From assembly GCF_033843645.1 (NCBI RefSeq), contig NZ_JAWXVZ010000005.1:310001-374000 (forward strand): a stretch of 64,000 nt of DNA, written 5' to 3'. Position numbers and translations under genes: made by a program. The notes under the pieces were generated by a model. It was not told where the DNA came from, searched no databases, and saw only the letters and a program-made list of their open reading frames with translations. Positions 34,536 to 43,029 of the stretch are shown here, piece by piece. This stretch comes from Pseudovibrio zosterae (lineage in GTDB: Bacteria > Pseudomonadota > Alphaproteobacteria > Rhizobiales > Stappiaceae). The stretch's first letter is position 1. Each line of letters begins with the position of its first letter.

Positions 34536-34916
34536 ATGGCGCTCGTGAAACATGATCTTGCAATAGTGAACCGATCGCTGAAAGCCGTCCTTGGCTTCTT
34601 TGTGGTCCTGTCGGTTGCCCTGGGCGGGCAGCTGCCAGCCGGGCCACGATCACTATTGCAAACTGCAGAGCTTGCCAGCACTCAAGCGGGCTCACCGTCC
34701 GCAGGAACCAACGCCAGCCACAAGCTTGCCGAAACCCGCTATGAACGGGCGACCACGCTTTCTCAGGGCAGCTCTGAGCCTGTTCTGAAGGCCGTAGCCC
34801 TTGCAGATGGGGTGCCGCAGTTTTTGCGGAAAAAGCTTCAGCTCGCCGCAGATCAAGTGTTTCTGTTTGGACGCTGCGGACAAGCCAACCAACCCCGCGC
34901 ACCACCTTTCGCTTGA
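34536..34916 (+). CDS. Hypothetical exported protein (uncertain)
   Basis: A 126-residue open frame before secDF. An internal start (GTG giving VNRSLKAVLGFFVVLSVALGG) would give a signal-peptide-like N-terminus, and the rest is Ala/Ser-rich then basic. There is no clear ribosome site and no family is recognised. The opposite strand is also open here, so chance is possible. It lies 113 bp ahead of secDF on the same strand. Confidence 0.3.
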   Translation: MALVKHDLAIVNRSLKAVLGFFVVLSVALGGQLPAGPRSLLQTAELASTQAGSPSAGTNASHKLAETRYERATTLSQGSSEPVLKAVALADGVPQFLRKKLQLAADQVFLFGRCGQANQPRAPPFA

Positions 34917-35029
34917 ATTCCCAGCCGCTGCACGGATCATCTCGGTTGTTGCAGGCGGCAAAACCTCAAAAATTAAGAGTATGCGGCGCTTTTCTTGGCT
35001 GAGCCAATGAACTGCGCCATGGGGATTTC

Positions 35030-37621
35030 ATGCAAAGACCAACGTTATTCAAACGCCTCACGGTGTGGGGCATCTGTATCTTGTGCCTTTGGCTTGCCTT
35101 GCCAAATGCATTTTACTCTCATGTAGAACGCCACAACGACCTGATAGAGCAGGGGCAGAGCGTCGCCGCCAATCAGGAGGTCAACTGGCCCAGCTGGCTA
35201 TCTTCGCGCTTGGTCAACTTGGGGCTCGACCTACGCGGCGGTGCGCATCTGATGGCTGAAGTGGATGTGCAGGGCGTTGCAAAACGCCATATGGACGCCA
35301 TGTGGCCAGAGCTTCGGACCGCGCTCCGCGAGCAGCGTGACCAGATCGGCGGTTTCCGCCGTCTTGAGGCACCAGAAGGCGAACTGCGCCTGATGCTTTC
35401 AGACACAAGCCACACTGATTTTGCAAAGGAGGCGGCAACCACATTTGCAAACGCGCAGGGCATTGTAACTGGCACCGCAGACCGGCGCTTTGTGGTGTCA
35501 GAGGAAAACGGCCGCATCACGCTAAAGTACTCGGAGGCAGGTCTGCAAGAATTGCGCGACCGCGTCGTGGCTCAGAGTTTGGAGGTGATCCGCAAGCGTA
35601 TTGATGAGGCTGGTACCCGAGAGCCAACCATTGTGCGGCAGGGGTCTGACCGGATTGTGATTGAAGTACCTGGCATCTTCGATGCAGAGGCTCTCAAGAG
35701 CCTTATTGGTACAACAGCTCACCTGTCTTTCCATCCAGTCCTTGATATGGGCCGCAGCGTCGCCGCCAACGGTTTGGTGCTGCCAGCAGCCAATACCCCG
35801 GATGTTTACTATCAGCTCGATCCGAGAGCTGTGGTGACGGGCGAACAGTTGGTGGACGCTCATGCGAGCTTTGATCAGAACAGTCAGCCCGCCGTCTCGT
35901 TCCGCTTCGATGCAAGTGGTACACGAGCCTTCAGCGAGTACACCGCGCGGAATGTTGGGGCACCGTTTGCCATTGTACTTGATGACAAGGTGCTGTCCGC
36001 GCCGGTCATCCAGGGCCACATCCCCGGCGGCAGCGGTATCATCACCGGCAATTTCTCGGTGAAGGAGACCGTTGAGCTTTCAACATTGCTTCGGGCAGGG
36101 GCTCTGCCCGCCGAACTCAATTTCCTTGAGGAACGGACCGTTGGGCCAGAGCTTGGGCAAGATAGCATCAACTCAGGGGCTCAAGCGGCCATAGTCGGCA
36201 TCATCGCGGTCTGTGTGCTCATGGTTGCTTGCTACGGCTCGATCGGGTTGGTCGCCACCTTTGGGCTAATCGTAAACATGACCCTATTGATCGGCTTGCT
36301 GTCGCTCATCGGCTCCACGCTCACATTGCCGGGCATCGCTGGTATCGTGCTTACAATCGGTATGGCGGTTGATGCCAACGTTCTCATTTTTGAGCGTATT
36401 CGCGAAGAAATGCGTGCCGACAAGAACACGTGGCGGGCCGTTGGTCGTGGGTTTGATCATGCGTTTTCGGCAATTCTGGACTCAAACCTTACGGGCCTTC
36501 TGACTGCCGGGCTCATGTTCTGGCTAGGCGTTGGACCGGTGCGCGGTTTTGCGGTCACCATGGGCCTTGGCATCATGACTTCCATGTTTACGGCCGTGTT
36601 TGTCACCAAACTGGTGCTTCAATCCTGGTTGCATTGGCGCGGCACGGCCAAGCTCAAGGTCACGGGTCTCCTGCGGTATCTACCGGAAAAAACGAGCATA
36701 GACTTCTTCCGGGTCCAGTGGGCGACCTTTGGTCTTTCAGCGATTGCAGTCGTTGCTGCCTTGGTGCTGGTCTTCACCGCCGGGCTTAACCTGGGCATCG
36801 ACTTTACCGGGGGCACCAGCATGCGCGTGGAAACACAGCATGAGCTGCAGTTGCCAGCCTACCGCGGCGCTCTTGCCGAGCTGGGCTATGAGGATGTGGT
36901 GATCTCTGAGGTCTTCACCGCTGACAGCGCAACCACGAGCCATGTGGCGTCAATCCGCCTTGCTGGGGACAGCGAGGCCGCCGAAGGGGGGCTGGCACAG
37001 GTGAAGGAAGCGTTGCTGAGCGTTGATCCTGAGCTTTCCTTTTCTTCAGTCGAAAGCATCGGGGGCAAGGTGTCGCCAGAACTCGTCAGCGCCGCGCTCT
37101 GGGCAATTGGCGGGGGGATCGTTGCGATCCTTGTCTACATCTGGTTCCGTTTCGAGTGGCAGTTCGCTCTGGGTGCCGTTGCAGCTCTTGTACACGACAT
37201 TGTCGTCACGCTTGGGGTCTTCGCCTTGTTCGGCCTGAAAGTGGATCTCACGACCGTTGCTGCGCTTCTCACCATCCTTGGTTATTCAATCAACGATACG
37301 GTTGTGGTGTTTGACCGGGTTAGAGAAAACCTTCGCCGTTACAAGAAGATGCCATTGCGCGATCTGCTGAACCTTTCTGCAAATGAAACACTCAGCCGTA
37401 CCATGATGACTTCACTGACAACGCTGGTGGCGTTGATTGCGCTGCTCGTCCTTGGCGGCGATGTGATCCGCGGCTTTGTCTTTGCGATTACCTTCGGCGT
37501 GGTCATCGGCACCTATTCCTCACTTTACGTGGCGAAGAACATTGTGCTCATGCTTGGAGTGGATCGCCGCAGTAAGGAAGAGCGGCAAAAGGCATTGGAA
37601 TTTCAGCCAAAAGGCACCTAG
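35030..37621 (+). CDS. secDF: Protein translocase subunit SecDF (fused SecD and SecF)
   Basis: An 863-residue fusion of SecD and SecF, which use the proton gradient to pull proteins out of the SecYEG channel. The SecD half has one leading helix, the motif LGLDLRGGAHL near residue 65, a periplasmic domain of about 330 residues (P1, with RKRIDEAGTREPTIVRQGSDRIVIEVPGI) and five helices with GIVLTIGMAVDANVLIFERIREE. The SecF half starts near 580 with LNLGIDFTGGTSMRVE and ends with ILGYSINDTVVVFDRVRENLR. Fused SecDF is common in Hyphomicrobiales and some Firmicutes. The start has GGGGA 6 bp upstream. It is not next to yajC here, which is unusual; a second secD/secF pair may exist elsewhere. Confidence 0.94.
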   Translation: MQRPTLFKRLTVWGICILCLWLALPNAFYSHVERHNDLIEQGQSVAANQEVNWPSWLSSRLVNLGLDLRGGAHLMAEVDVQGVAKRHMDAMWPELRTALREQRDQIGGFRRLEAPEGELRLMLSDTSHTDFAKEAATTFANAQGIVTGTADRRFVVSEENGRITLKYSEAGLQELRDRVVAQSLEVIRKRIDEAGTREPTIVRQGSDRIVIEVPGIFDAEALKSLIGTTAHLSFHPVLDMGRSVAANGLVLPAANTPDVYYQLDPRAVVTGEQLVDAHASFDQNSQPAVSFRFDASGTRAFSEYTARNVGAPFAIVLDDKVLSAPVIQGHIPGGSGIITGNFSVKETVELSTLLRAGALPAELNFLEERTVGPELGQDSINSGAQAAIVGIIAVCVLMVACYGSIGLVATFGLIVNMTLLIGLLSLIGSTLTLPGIAGIVLTIGMAVDANVLIFERIREEMRADKNTWRAVGRGFDHAFSAILDSNLTGLLTAGLMFWLGVGPVRGFAVTMGLGIMTSMFTAVFVTKLVLQSWLHWRGTAKLKVTGLLRYLPEKTSIDFFRVQWATFGLSAIAVVAALVLVFTAGLNLGIDFTGGTSMRVETQHELQLPAYRGALAELGYEDVVISEVFTADSATTSHVASIRLAGDSEAAEGGLAQVKEALLSVDPELSFSSVESIGGKVSPELVSAALWAIGGGIVAILVYIWFRFEWQFALGAVAALVHDIVVTLGVFALFGLKVDLTTVAALLTILGYSINDTVVVFDRVRENLRRYKKMPLRDLLNLSANETLSRTMMTSLTTLVALIALLVLGGDVIRGFVFAITFGVVIGTYSSLYVAKNIVLMLGVDRRSKEERQKALEFQPKGT

Positions 37622-37630
37622 TCGCCCCAC

Positions 37631-37673
37631 AAAAAAAACGCTCCCTGTCCGCCGTAAAGCGGGCAGGGAGCGC
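37631..37673 (-). terminator. Rho-independent terminator of the MFS gene, convergent with secDF
   Basis: A long stem CGCTCCCTGTCCGC (37639-37652) pairs with the mirrored stretch ending at 37673, with a G-U pair and a short loop. On the minus strand it is followed by eight T, so it stops the MFS transcript; the hairpin may also serve secDF. Confidence 0.88.
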
Positions 37674-37712
37674 CGTCGGGTCTTGTGGTCTGCTTGCAAC
37701 CGAATGTGTCGC

Positions 37713-38933
37713 TTACGGATCAAGCCGCCTTGCACCTGCCGGGGCAAGGGAGAGCAAGCCAATCAGTGCCAGGCCAACGCCAATCCAGAGCGGAGACACA
37801 AGGCCATATCCCGCCTCGATGCCCAAGCCGCCGGCCCAAGCTCCGAAGCCCAGACCGATGTTGATGACGGAGGTATGCACGGTGTTTACCAGCGGCCCCG
37901 GATGGGCGGCATGCATGACGCGCACCACCATGGCCGGGTTCATAGGGACCCCGACAAAGCCGATGACGATAAACGCTGCAACGCTGAGGACCGGGCTCCA
38001 AGCAAAGAGAGCGAACGCCGAAAGCCCGATGGCGAGAAGAACAAGCCCCCCGATCAGAATGAGGAATGTATAGCGATCAGCATAACGCCCGACAACGATG
38101 TTGCCGATCACGTTAGCCGCGCCATAGACGGCGAGCAGGAGAGGGATGGCGCCGGGTGCGAAGCCCGAAATTTCGGTGAAGATTGGCGAGAAGTAGCTGA
38201 AGGCTGCAAAGGTCGCGCCGATGATCAGGCCGCTGGTGGCATAAGCAGCCCACAGTCGTCCCTTTCGAAACGAGGCGAGTTCTTCGCGCAGGCTTACCCC
38301 TGCCGACACTCGTGACGCTGGGACAAGGAACATAACGGCCAGTGCACATGCCAAGGCGAGTAGAGCGACGATCCAGAAACTGACCTGCCAGCCGAAATTC
38401 TGGTCGACAATGGTGGCGAACGGCACGCCCAAGACCGTTGCCAGCATAAGGCCTCCGAGTACGATGGATGATGCCCGCCCACGCGCGTCGGGCGCTACCA
38501 GTTCTGCGCATATCGTAAGGGAGACGCCAAAGCACGCCGATCCCGCCACCCCGGTCACCACACGGGCAAATGCCATGATCTCGTAGTCAGCAGCGGTTGC
38601 TGCGATCGTGCCACCTGCCACATAAAGACCCAGAAGCGAGATCAGCGCGCGCTTGTTCGGGACACGCAGGCGCAGCAACACCGCGGTTAAGACCGGACCG
38701 CCTACAACCATTCCAGCTGCGTAGAGCGAAATCAGGTACCCCACATCTCCCAGGCCTACACCGAAAGCGGCAGACAGGGAGGGCATCATCCCCGCGACCA
38801 TGAATTCGGAAGTCGTAAGGACAAAGATTGTCAGCCCCAAAACATAGACAACAATGGGGAGGCTCATTCCTTGACGGGCCGGGACATTTTCCATTGCGCT
38901 GCCGGTGCAAGTGCCCGCCGTTTCGCATGACAT
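37713..38933 (-). CDS. MFS drug/sugar efflux transporter (DHA1 type)
   Basis: 406 residues from ATG 38933, with AAAGGA about 8 bp upstream. Twelve hydrophobic segments are expected. The DHA1 loop 2-3 signature appears as LYAAGMVVGGPVLTAVLLRLRVPNKRALISLLG and motif C as ARVVTGVAGSACFGVSL. It resembles AraJ/YdhP/NepI-type exporters of sugars, nucleosides or drugs; the substrate cannot be told. It is divergent from a TetR regulator gene, which probably controls it. Confidence 0.88.
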   Translation of the reverse strand: MSCETAGTCTGSAMENVPARQGMSLPIVVYVLGLTIFVLTTSEFMVAGMMPSLSAAFGVGLGDVGYLISLYAAGMVVGGPVLTAVLLRLRVPNKRALISLLGLYVAGGTIAATAADYEIMAFARVVTGVAGSACFGVSLTICAELVAPDARGRASSIVLGGLMLATVLGVPFATIVDQNFGWQVSFWIVALLALACALAVMFLVPASRVSAGVSLREELASFRKGRLWAAYATSGLIIGATFAAFSYFSPIFTEISGFAPGAIPLLLAVYGAANVIGNIVVGRYADRYTFLILIGGLVLLAIGLSAFALFAWSPVLSVAAFIVIGFVGVPMNPAMVVRVMHAAHPGPLVNTVHTSVINIGLGFGAWAGGLGIEAGYGLVSPLWIGVGLALIGLLSLAPAGARRLDP

Positions 38934-38940
38934 GATCAAA

Positions 38941-39024
38941 AATTCCTTTTATATAATTATGACTACATAAATCACTATCGGGCTTGTCAGAAAGGGTCAA
39001 GGAATTTATATAATTCCTACTACA
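38941..39024. promoter_or_regulatory. Operator repeats between the MFS gene and its TetR regulator
   Basis: TTATATAATTATGACTACA (38949-38967) is repeated as TTATATAATTCCTACTACA (39006-39024), 16 of 19 identical. The second copy overlaps the inverted repeat GGAATT-N5-AATTCC at 39001-39017. This is the expected kind of site for a TetR repressor acting on both divergent promoters. Confidence 0.5.
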
Positions 39025-39036
39025 GAAAGGGTGAGG

Positions 39037-39636
39037 ATGGCTGTATCAAGAGGACGCCCCCGCAGCTTCGACCGTCACGACGCTTTGCGAACCGTGATGA
39101 AAGTGTTTTGGGAAAAGGGGTATGAAGCCGCTCAACTTAACGACATGACAGCGGCGATTGGCATAACACCACCGAGTTTTTATGCTGCCTTCGGATCGAA
39201 GGAGGCGGCCTTCCGTGAGGCGGTCGACCTTTACAAGGCAACAACGGCTTCGGTGTTCCTGGGCGCCCTTGAAACCGGGGAAACGGCACAGGACAGCATC
39301 CGTGCCATGCTTAAAGCCAGTATTGACGTGGCAGTTTGTTCGCCCAATTCCGCTGGCTGTATGCTGATTACAGGCGTCATGAGTTGTCAACCAGAGAGCG
39401 CCCCGCTTTCAGAGCTCCTCAAAAGCATTCGGCAGGAAAGTTTCGCCCTAATTGAAAAGCGTCTGATGCGTGGGCGCGAGGAAGGTGATGTTGCGCCGGA
39501 CGTGGACATTCCTGTGCTTGCGCGCTTTTACAGTGGAATGATGCAGACAATTTCGATGCAGGCGCGCGATGGCTTGAGCCGGGAGCAGCTGGAAGCGCAG
39601 CTTGACCCTGCGATGGCGGCCTTGGCTCAGCACTAA
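39037..39636 (+). CDS. TetR/AcrR family transcriptional regulator
   Basis: 199 residues from ATG 39037 with AAAGG 8 bp upstream (a GTG two codons earlier is open too). The N-terminal helix-turn-helix is MTAAIGITPPSFYAAFGSKEAAFREAV (near residues 34-60). The C-terminal ligand domain has SAGCMLITGVMSC and MMQTISMQARDGLSREQLE, as in the TetR_C group near Ycdc/AefR-like repressors. It lies divergent from the MFS exporter, with repeats between them. Confidence 0.88.
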   Translation: MAVSRGRPRSFDRHDALRTVMKVFWEKGYEAAQLNDMTAAIGITPPSFYAAFGSKEAAFREAVDLYKATTASVFLGALETGETAQDSIRAMLKASIDVAVCSPNSAGCMLITGVMSCQPESAPLSELLKSIRQESFALIEKRLMRGREEGDVAPDVDIPVLARFYSGMMQTISMQARDGLSREQLEAQLDPAMAALAQH

Positions 39637-40332
39637 TGACCGCAGTTTCCTTTATCGTTTAGGGCAAGAAATGCCGTAGGGCCGTTAGTTTCCGTTGAAA
39701 CATGAATAGTCTAACCGGCCGAAGGGGCAGCCCCTCGTGATTGCTGGAAAAAGACGATATCTATCCCATCCCGATGCAGGCAGAAGCGGTTTTCCTTGCG
39801 CCATAGCGCACCTTGAGCCCGTTGATGGCAAGCATATCTCCGTCGCCGAACGGCCGGAACAAGTCTGCGCCATCCTTGGTGACGTCATCGCCAGCCAGGT
39901 TGACCATTGACCCTCGTTGTTCTCGGAGTAGCCGGGGTGCTGTGAGAGAAAATGCAGCGCTTAAAGAGTCCCGTCGCGGTGAAGATCAACTGCGCATTGG
40001 TCAATATGATTTGTTTCTTGCGGGAGAAGATGAAATCAGTGCGGTGATTAAGTCCTTTGACTATCGGCACTGAGGTACATCGTTCGAGCTAACTGGCACC
40101 AAGGCTATGTATCAGCTCGTCAAGGCGCTTTAAACGCAAAAATCCGGCCTAGGCCGGATTCTGGGAACGCTCTCGCGTTGGAAGTATGGCGGTTCATAGA
40201 CTGAGAAATCACTGAAAAATCTCTATGCGCCATTGGCTAAGTGGTTGCCATGACTGGATAATAATTTACGCTGAGGGCGTGTGGGTTTCCAATGGGCGGC
40301 AGTATTAAAAAACTAAATAAAAGGCGTTGTAT
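39637..40332. other. Gene-poor region after the TetR gene
   Basis: About 700 bp. A 48-residue frame at 39761-39907 (minus; starts MVNLAGDDVTKDGADLFRPF) has sensible composition but no clear ribosome site and may be a gene fragment. A perfect 20-bp palindrome lies at 40141-40160. The rest shows nothing recognisable. GC content falls toward the right end. Confidence 0.45.
40141..40160 (-). terminator. Perfect palindrome resembling a minus-strand terminator
   Basis: AATCCGGCCTAGGCCGGATT is fully palindromic and on the minus strand is followed by TTTTTGCG in total. No minus-strand gene is seen immediately upstream of it, so what it ends is unknown. Confidence 0.45.
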
Positions 40333-40695
40333 ATGTTTGAATTTATATCTGCAAACTCTGATAATATAACACTATTGATTGCTATCTTTGCTGGCTTATT
40401 CGGATTTGTGAAGTGGCTCGATGCTAGAACGCTAAAATTAAAGAATGAGCGATACGATAAATATATCCAATTGATTAGAGTGCTTTCTGGATCAAAGGAT
40501 AGTAAGGATGCTTCAATATGTATGACAGAGCAAATAGCCTCTGCATGGCTAATACTCGAATACAAAGAATATTATCCGATAACTTTGAAAATTTTAGATA
40601 ATCCAGATCTAGAAAAAATGTCTAACGAGCAGTGGCAAAAATTCATCTTGCCACAAATCAGGCTGGTTATCAGTGAAATTAGTTCGAAGCGTTAA
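40333..40695 (+). CDS. AT-rich orphan membrane-anchored protein
   Basis: 120 residues from ATG 40333 with AAGGCG 8 bp upstream. I do not recognise a family. It has one transmembrane helix near residues 10-30 (TLLIAIFAGLFGFVKWL), then a charged cytoplasmic part with RTLKLKNERYDKYIQLIRVL. Codon use is very AT-rich (many AAA, ATA, TTA, GAT), unlike its neighbours, which suggests horizontal transfer. It lies between the gene-poor region and a decayed tRNA-Ser copy. Such short anchored proteins are common among phage and defence-island orphans; a function cannot be given. Confidence 0.65.
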   Translation: MFEFISANSDNITLLIAIFAGLFGFVKWLDARTLKLKNERYDKYIQLIRVLSGSKDSKDASICMTEQIASAWLILEYKEYYPITLKILDNPDLEKMSNEQWQKFILPQIRLVISEISSKR

Positions 40696-40925
40696 CCCGT
40701 ACCATAGAAACCGAGGTACGGGTTTTAAAACCAAGCATTTCCCGTACTTTAGATGGTTTTTCCCAAGCAGATTTTATATGAGAAAGCGTCTATAGAGAGG
40801 GCGAAGCACGGAAATTCGAACCCTTCGCAAACTCTATACTAAGGATTATGAAGCCCCAAAAGCGCTTGTAAATCAATGTTATTTTTGTCGCAACACCACG
40901 CTGATGTAAGTTGCGCTGCATAATA
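40696..40925. other. Intergenic region after the orphan gene
   Basis: It starts with an inverted repeat CCCGTACC / GGTACGGG (40697-40704 and 40714-40721) followed by TTTTAAAACC, a likely terminator of the orphan gene. Nothing else is seen. Confidence 0.45.
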
Positions 40926-41014
40926 TGGCGGAATGTGTGGGATTCGAACCCGCGAGACGCTTCCACGCCCTCCGGTTTTCAAGACTGTGCATTTAACCAC
41001 TCTGCCACCACGCC
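40926..41014 (-). pseudogene. Decayed tRNA-Ser(UGA) copy
   Basis: 89 nt that align base by base with the intact tRNA-Ser at 41385-41474, keeping the TCTTGAAAACCGG anticodon region, variable arm and GGTTCGAATCCCAC. The acceptor stem is mismatched (GGCGTGG against ACATTCC) and a 1-nt deletion plus changes break the anticodon stem. It is unlikely to give a working tRNA. Confidence 0.8.
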
Positions 41015-41384
41015 GCCCGTGTCGTGTCTCCCTCGGCAGCGAAACCAACCGGGCCCAGCGAAACGCGGGAGCAACGCCATCCCGTCAGTTCATTGAAATA
41101 AAATGGAGGTTATGTATCCGGCTGGCCGAGAGTGGAGGTCTCGGGCGAATACAGGAGCGCCTTGGCAGCATTAAATTTGTCGCTCCGTAAAAAGCGCGCA
41201 TTTAACCGGTCGACAACAAGGCAGAAATAGGCGGCACCAAGGTGAGTGTATCAGGCGTCCTTTTAAACCATCCCTGCCGCGAAAATGTTACGCAGCATGT
41301 TACGCAGATGTGGCCCAGCGCGTGGTTTTTTGTGCTGAAAAAGCTTAAAGACCGCTAGTTTCTGCTGTTTAGGAATGGGGAAAT
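41015..41384. other. Region between the two tRNA-Ser sequences
   Basis: 370 bp. It holds no recognisable gene. AGGAGCGCC... and GTTACGCAGCATGTTACGCAGATG (41289 on) include a short direct repeat GTTACGCA, 12 bp apart. I see nothing else. Confidence 0.4.
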
Positions 41385-41474
41385 TGGCGGAGAGGGTGGG
41401 ATTCGAACCCACGAGACGCTTCCACGCCCGCCGGTTTTCAAGACCGGTGCATTCAACCACTCTGCCACCTCTCC
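41385..41474 (-). tRNA. tRNA-Ser(UGA)
   Basis: 90 nt with encoded CCA. The acceptor GGAGAGG pairs with CCTCTCC. The anticodon arm CCGGT-CTTGAAA-ACCGG gives TGA. A long variable arm (class II) and the T arm GTGGGTTCGAATCCCAC are present. Confidence 0.96.
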
Positions 41475-41767
41475 GGCCTTCGTGGTGGGGCACCTTTTCG
41501 ATCATCACACGGCATAAGTCAAGCGCATTTCTTTTCTACTCCCCAACGAGACTGTGAATAAAGCGAAGGGGTTAGTTAACTCTAGATATGCCCCGGCAAA
41601 GCTGGTAGCACGGATCGCATCACCGCAATTAACCCGCGAAAACCCAAGGGGCGCACTTAGGTTTGCAACTGGTTAATGTTTTTATGTGAAAACTGCACTC
41701 ATGAACGGGGATTGCTGCACTGTATCCGTCATCTCCCCAACAGCGTGAATGTATTGAGTCAAACGCG

Positions 41768-42940
41768 ATGAATAATGCTCTGTGTACACCTGCCAAGAGC
41801 GGGCAAGCCCTTGTTTTTGCAAAAGCAAAGACAGGACGTGGAACCACGTCTGCCAAGCAGACACGATCCATCCTGCTGGTAGCGGCAAGCTGTCTTGTGC
41901 TTGCAGCCTGCGGCGGTGATTCCAGCAAGGTGAAGTTCAGCGAATCTGATTATGGCGTGAAAGCCAGTCCGCGTATGGTGACTGACGCCAAACCGGTCCC
42001 CAAAGGGGGTGGCCGTGCCGTTGTAGGCAAGCCCTACAAGATCGCTGGCAAATGGTATTACCCCAAGGATGATCCGAACTACCGCAAGGTGGGTATGGCC
42101 TCTTGGTATGGGCCGACATTTCACGGACGCATGACCGCAAACGGTGAGATTTTTGACCGCAATGGACTTACCGCTGCGCACACCACCATGCCGCTGCCAT
42201 CCTATGCGCGCGTAACCAACGTCACCAATGGCCGTTCCATGATCGTGCGCGTAAATGACCGTGGCCCATTCCACGGCAATCGCGTTATCGACTTGTCAGA
42301 GCGCGTTGCGACAATGCTGGATACCAAGAAGCATGGTGTTGCAAAGGTAAAGGTCGAGTACATTGGCCGCGCTCCTTTGCATGGCCAGGACGAGAGTTAT
42401 CTCATGGCGTCCTACACGGGGCCGGGCTCCGTTGCGCCGGGTGCAACCCGACCAGGTACCATGCTGGCCTTCAACCGGCCATCCACACGCATAACCGGCC
42501 CGGTTCCAGCACCAAAAATGCGCCCATACGCTGCGCCTTCTCTTGTCGCATCCGCCAGTCCGACTGGATATCCAACGCAGCAAGTCGCTTCTCTTGATCC
42601 GGGCATCGTGTTCGAGCAGAGCGCTGCGACCATTCAGGTGGCGTCCAACAACGGCTTCACAAATCAGGTTCAAGAGGCGCTGCAGCGCCAGCAAACGCCA
42701 ACCGCCTATCGAGCGCCAGCACCCCAGCCAACGTATCAACCAGCGCAGCCAAGCTTCAACAGTGGCCTTCTGCCGCCGCCATCGTCCGGTCCGGTTCAGC
42801 CAACATGGACACCAGGAAACGCAGTCTCTTCCTTCGCCGCAGAGGACCGCGTCGCCACAGCACATGATGCTTTTGACAATGTCTCAGGCGGAATGGGGTT
42901 GAAAAGACTGCTAATTGCAACTGCAAAAGGGCAACAGTAA
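41768..42940 (+). CDS. rlpA: RlpA-like septal lipoprotein (double-psi beta-barrel)
   Basis: A 390-residue lipoprotein. The signal ends in a lipobox LVLAAC with Cys48 after an unusually long 34-residue n-region. The RlpA domain (about 110-205) has VGMASWYGPTFHGRMTANGEIFDRNGLTAAHTTMPLPSYARVTNV and VRVNDRGPFHGNRVIDLSERVA, including the catalytic-type Asp and His of the lytic transglycosylase group. The C-terminal third is Pro/Gln-rich and disordered, and no SPOR domain is seen. The protein would act on denuded peptidoglycan in the outer periplasm. It leads a conserved alphaproteobacterial order rlpA-dacF-tmk-holB. Confidence 0.88.
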   Translation: MNNALCTPAKSGQALVFAKAKTGRGTTSAKQTRSILLVAASCLVLAACGGDSSKVKFSESDYGVKASPRMVTDAKPVPKGGGRAVVGKPYKIAGKWYYPKDDPNYRKVGMASWYGPTFHGRMTANGEIFDRNGLTAAHTTMPLPSYARVTNVTNGRSMIVRVNDRGPFHGNRVIDLSERVATMLDTKKHGVAKVKVEYIGRAPLHGQDESYLMASYTGPGSVAPGATRPGTMLAFNRPSTRITGPVPAPKMRPYAAPSLVASASPTGYPTQQVASLDPGIVFEQSAATIQVASNNGFTNQVQEALQRQQTPTAYRAPAPQPTYQPAQPSFNSGLLPPPSSGPVQPTWTPGNAVSSFAAEDRVATAHDAFDNVSGGMGLKRLLIATAKGQQ

Positions 42941-42958
42941 CCCTTGTTGAATAATTCT

Positions 42959-43029
42959 CGAGGAGTATCTTGAACCAAAGAAAACACTCAGGTGCCTTGG
43001 TTGAATGGATACTCCTCGCGTATTTCTAA
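42959..43029 (+). promoter_or_regulatory. Start-masking hairpin with a short overlapping leader ORF
   Basis: CGAGGAGTATC (42959-42969) is repeated inverted as GATACTCCTCG (43008-43018), and the inner AACCAAAG/CTTGGTT strengthens the stem. The stem includes a GAGGAG ribosome site on one side and flanks the ATG of the DacF-like gene (43005) on the other. The GAGGAG is well placed for a TTG start at 42970 that opens a 19-codon frame (MNQRKHSGALVEWILLAYF) ending at 43029, overlapping the dacF-like start in another frame. This looks like translational control; it is inference. Confidence 0.5.

Noticed and set aside
34498..34905. Minus-strand frame of 135 codons before secDF
   Set aside because: No start signal and Arg/Trp-rich chance sequence; it overlaps the slightly better plus-strand frame.
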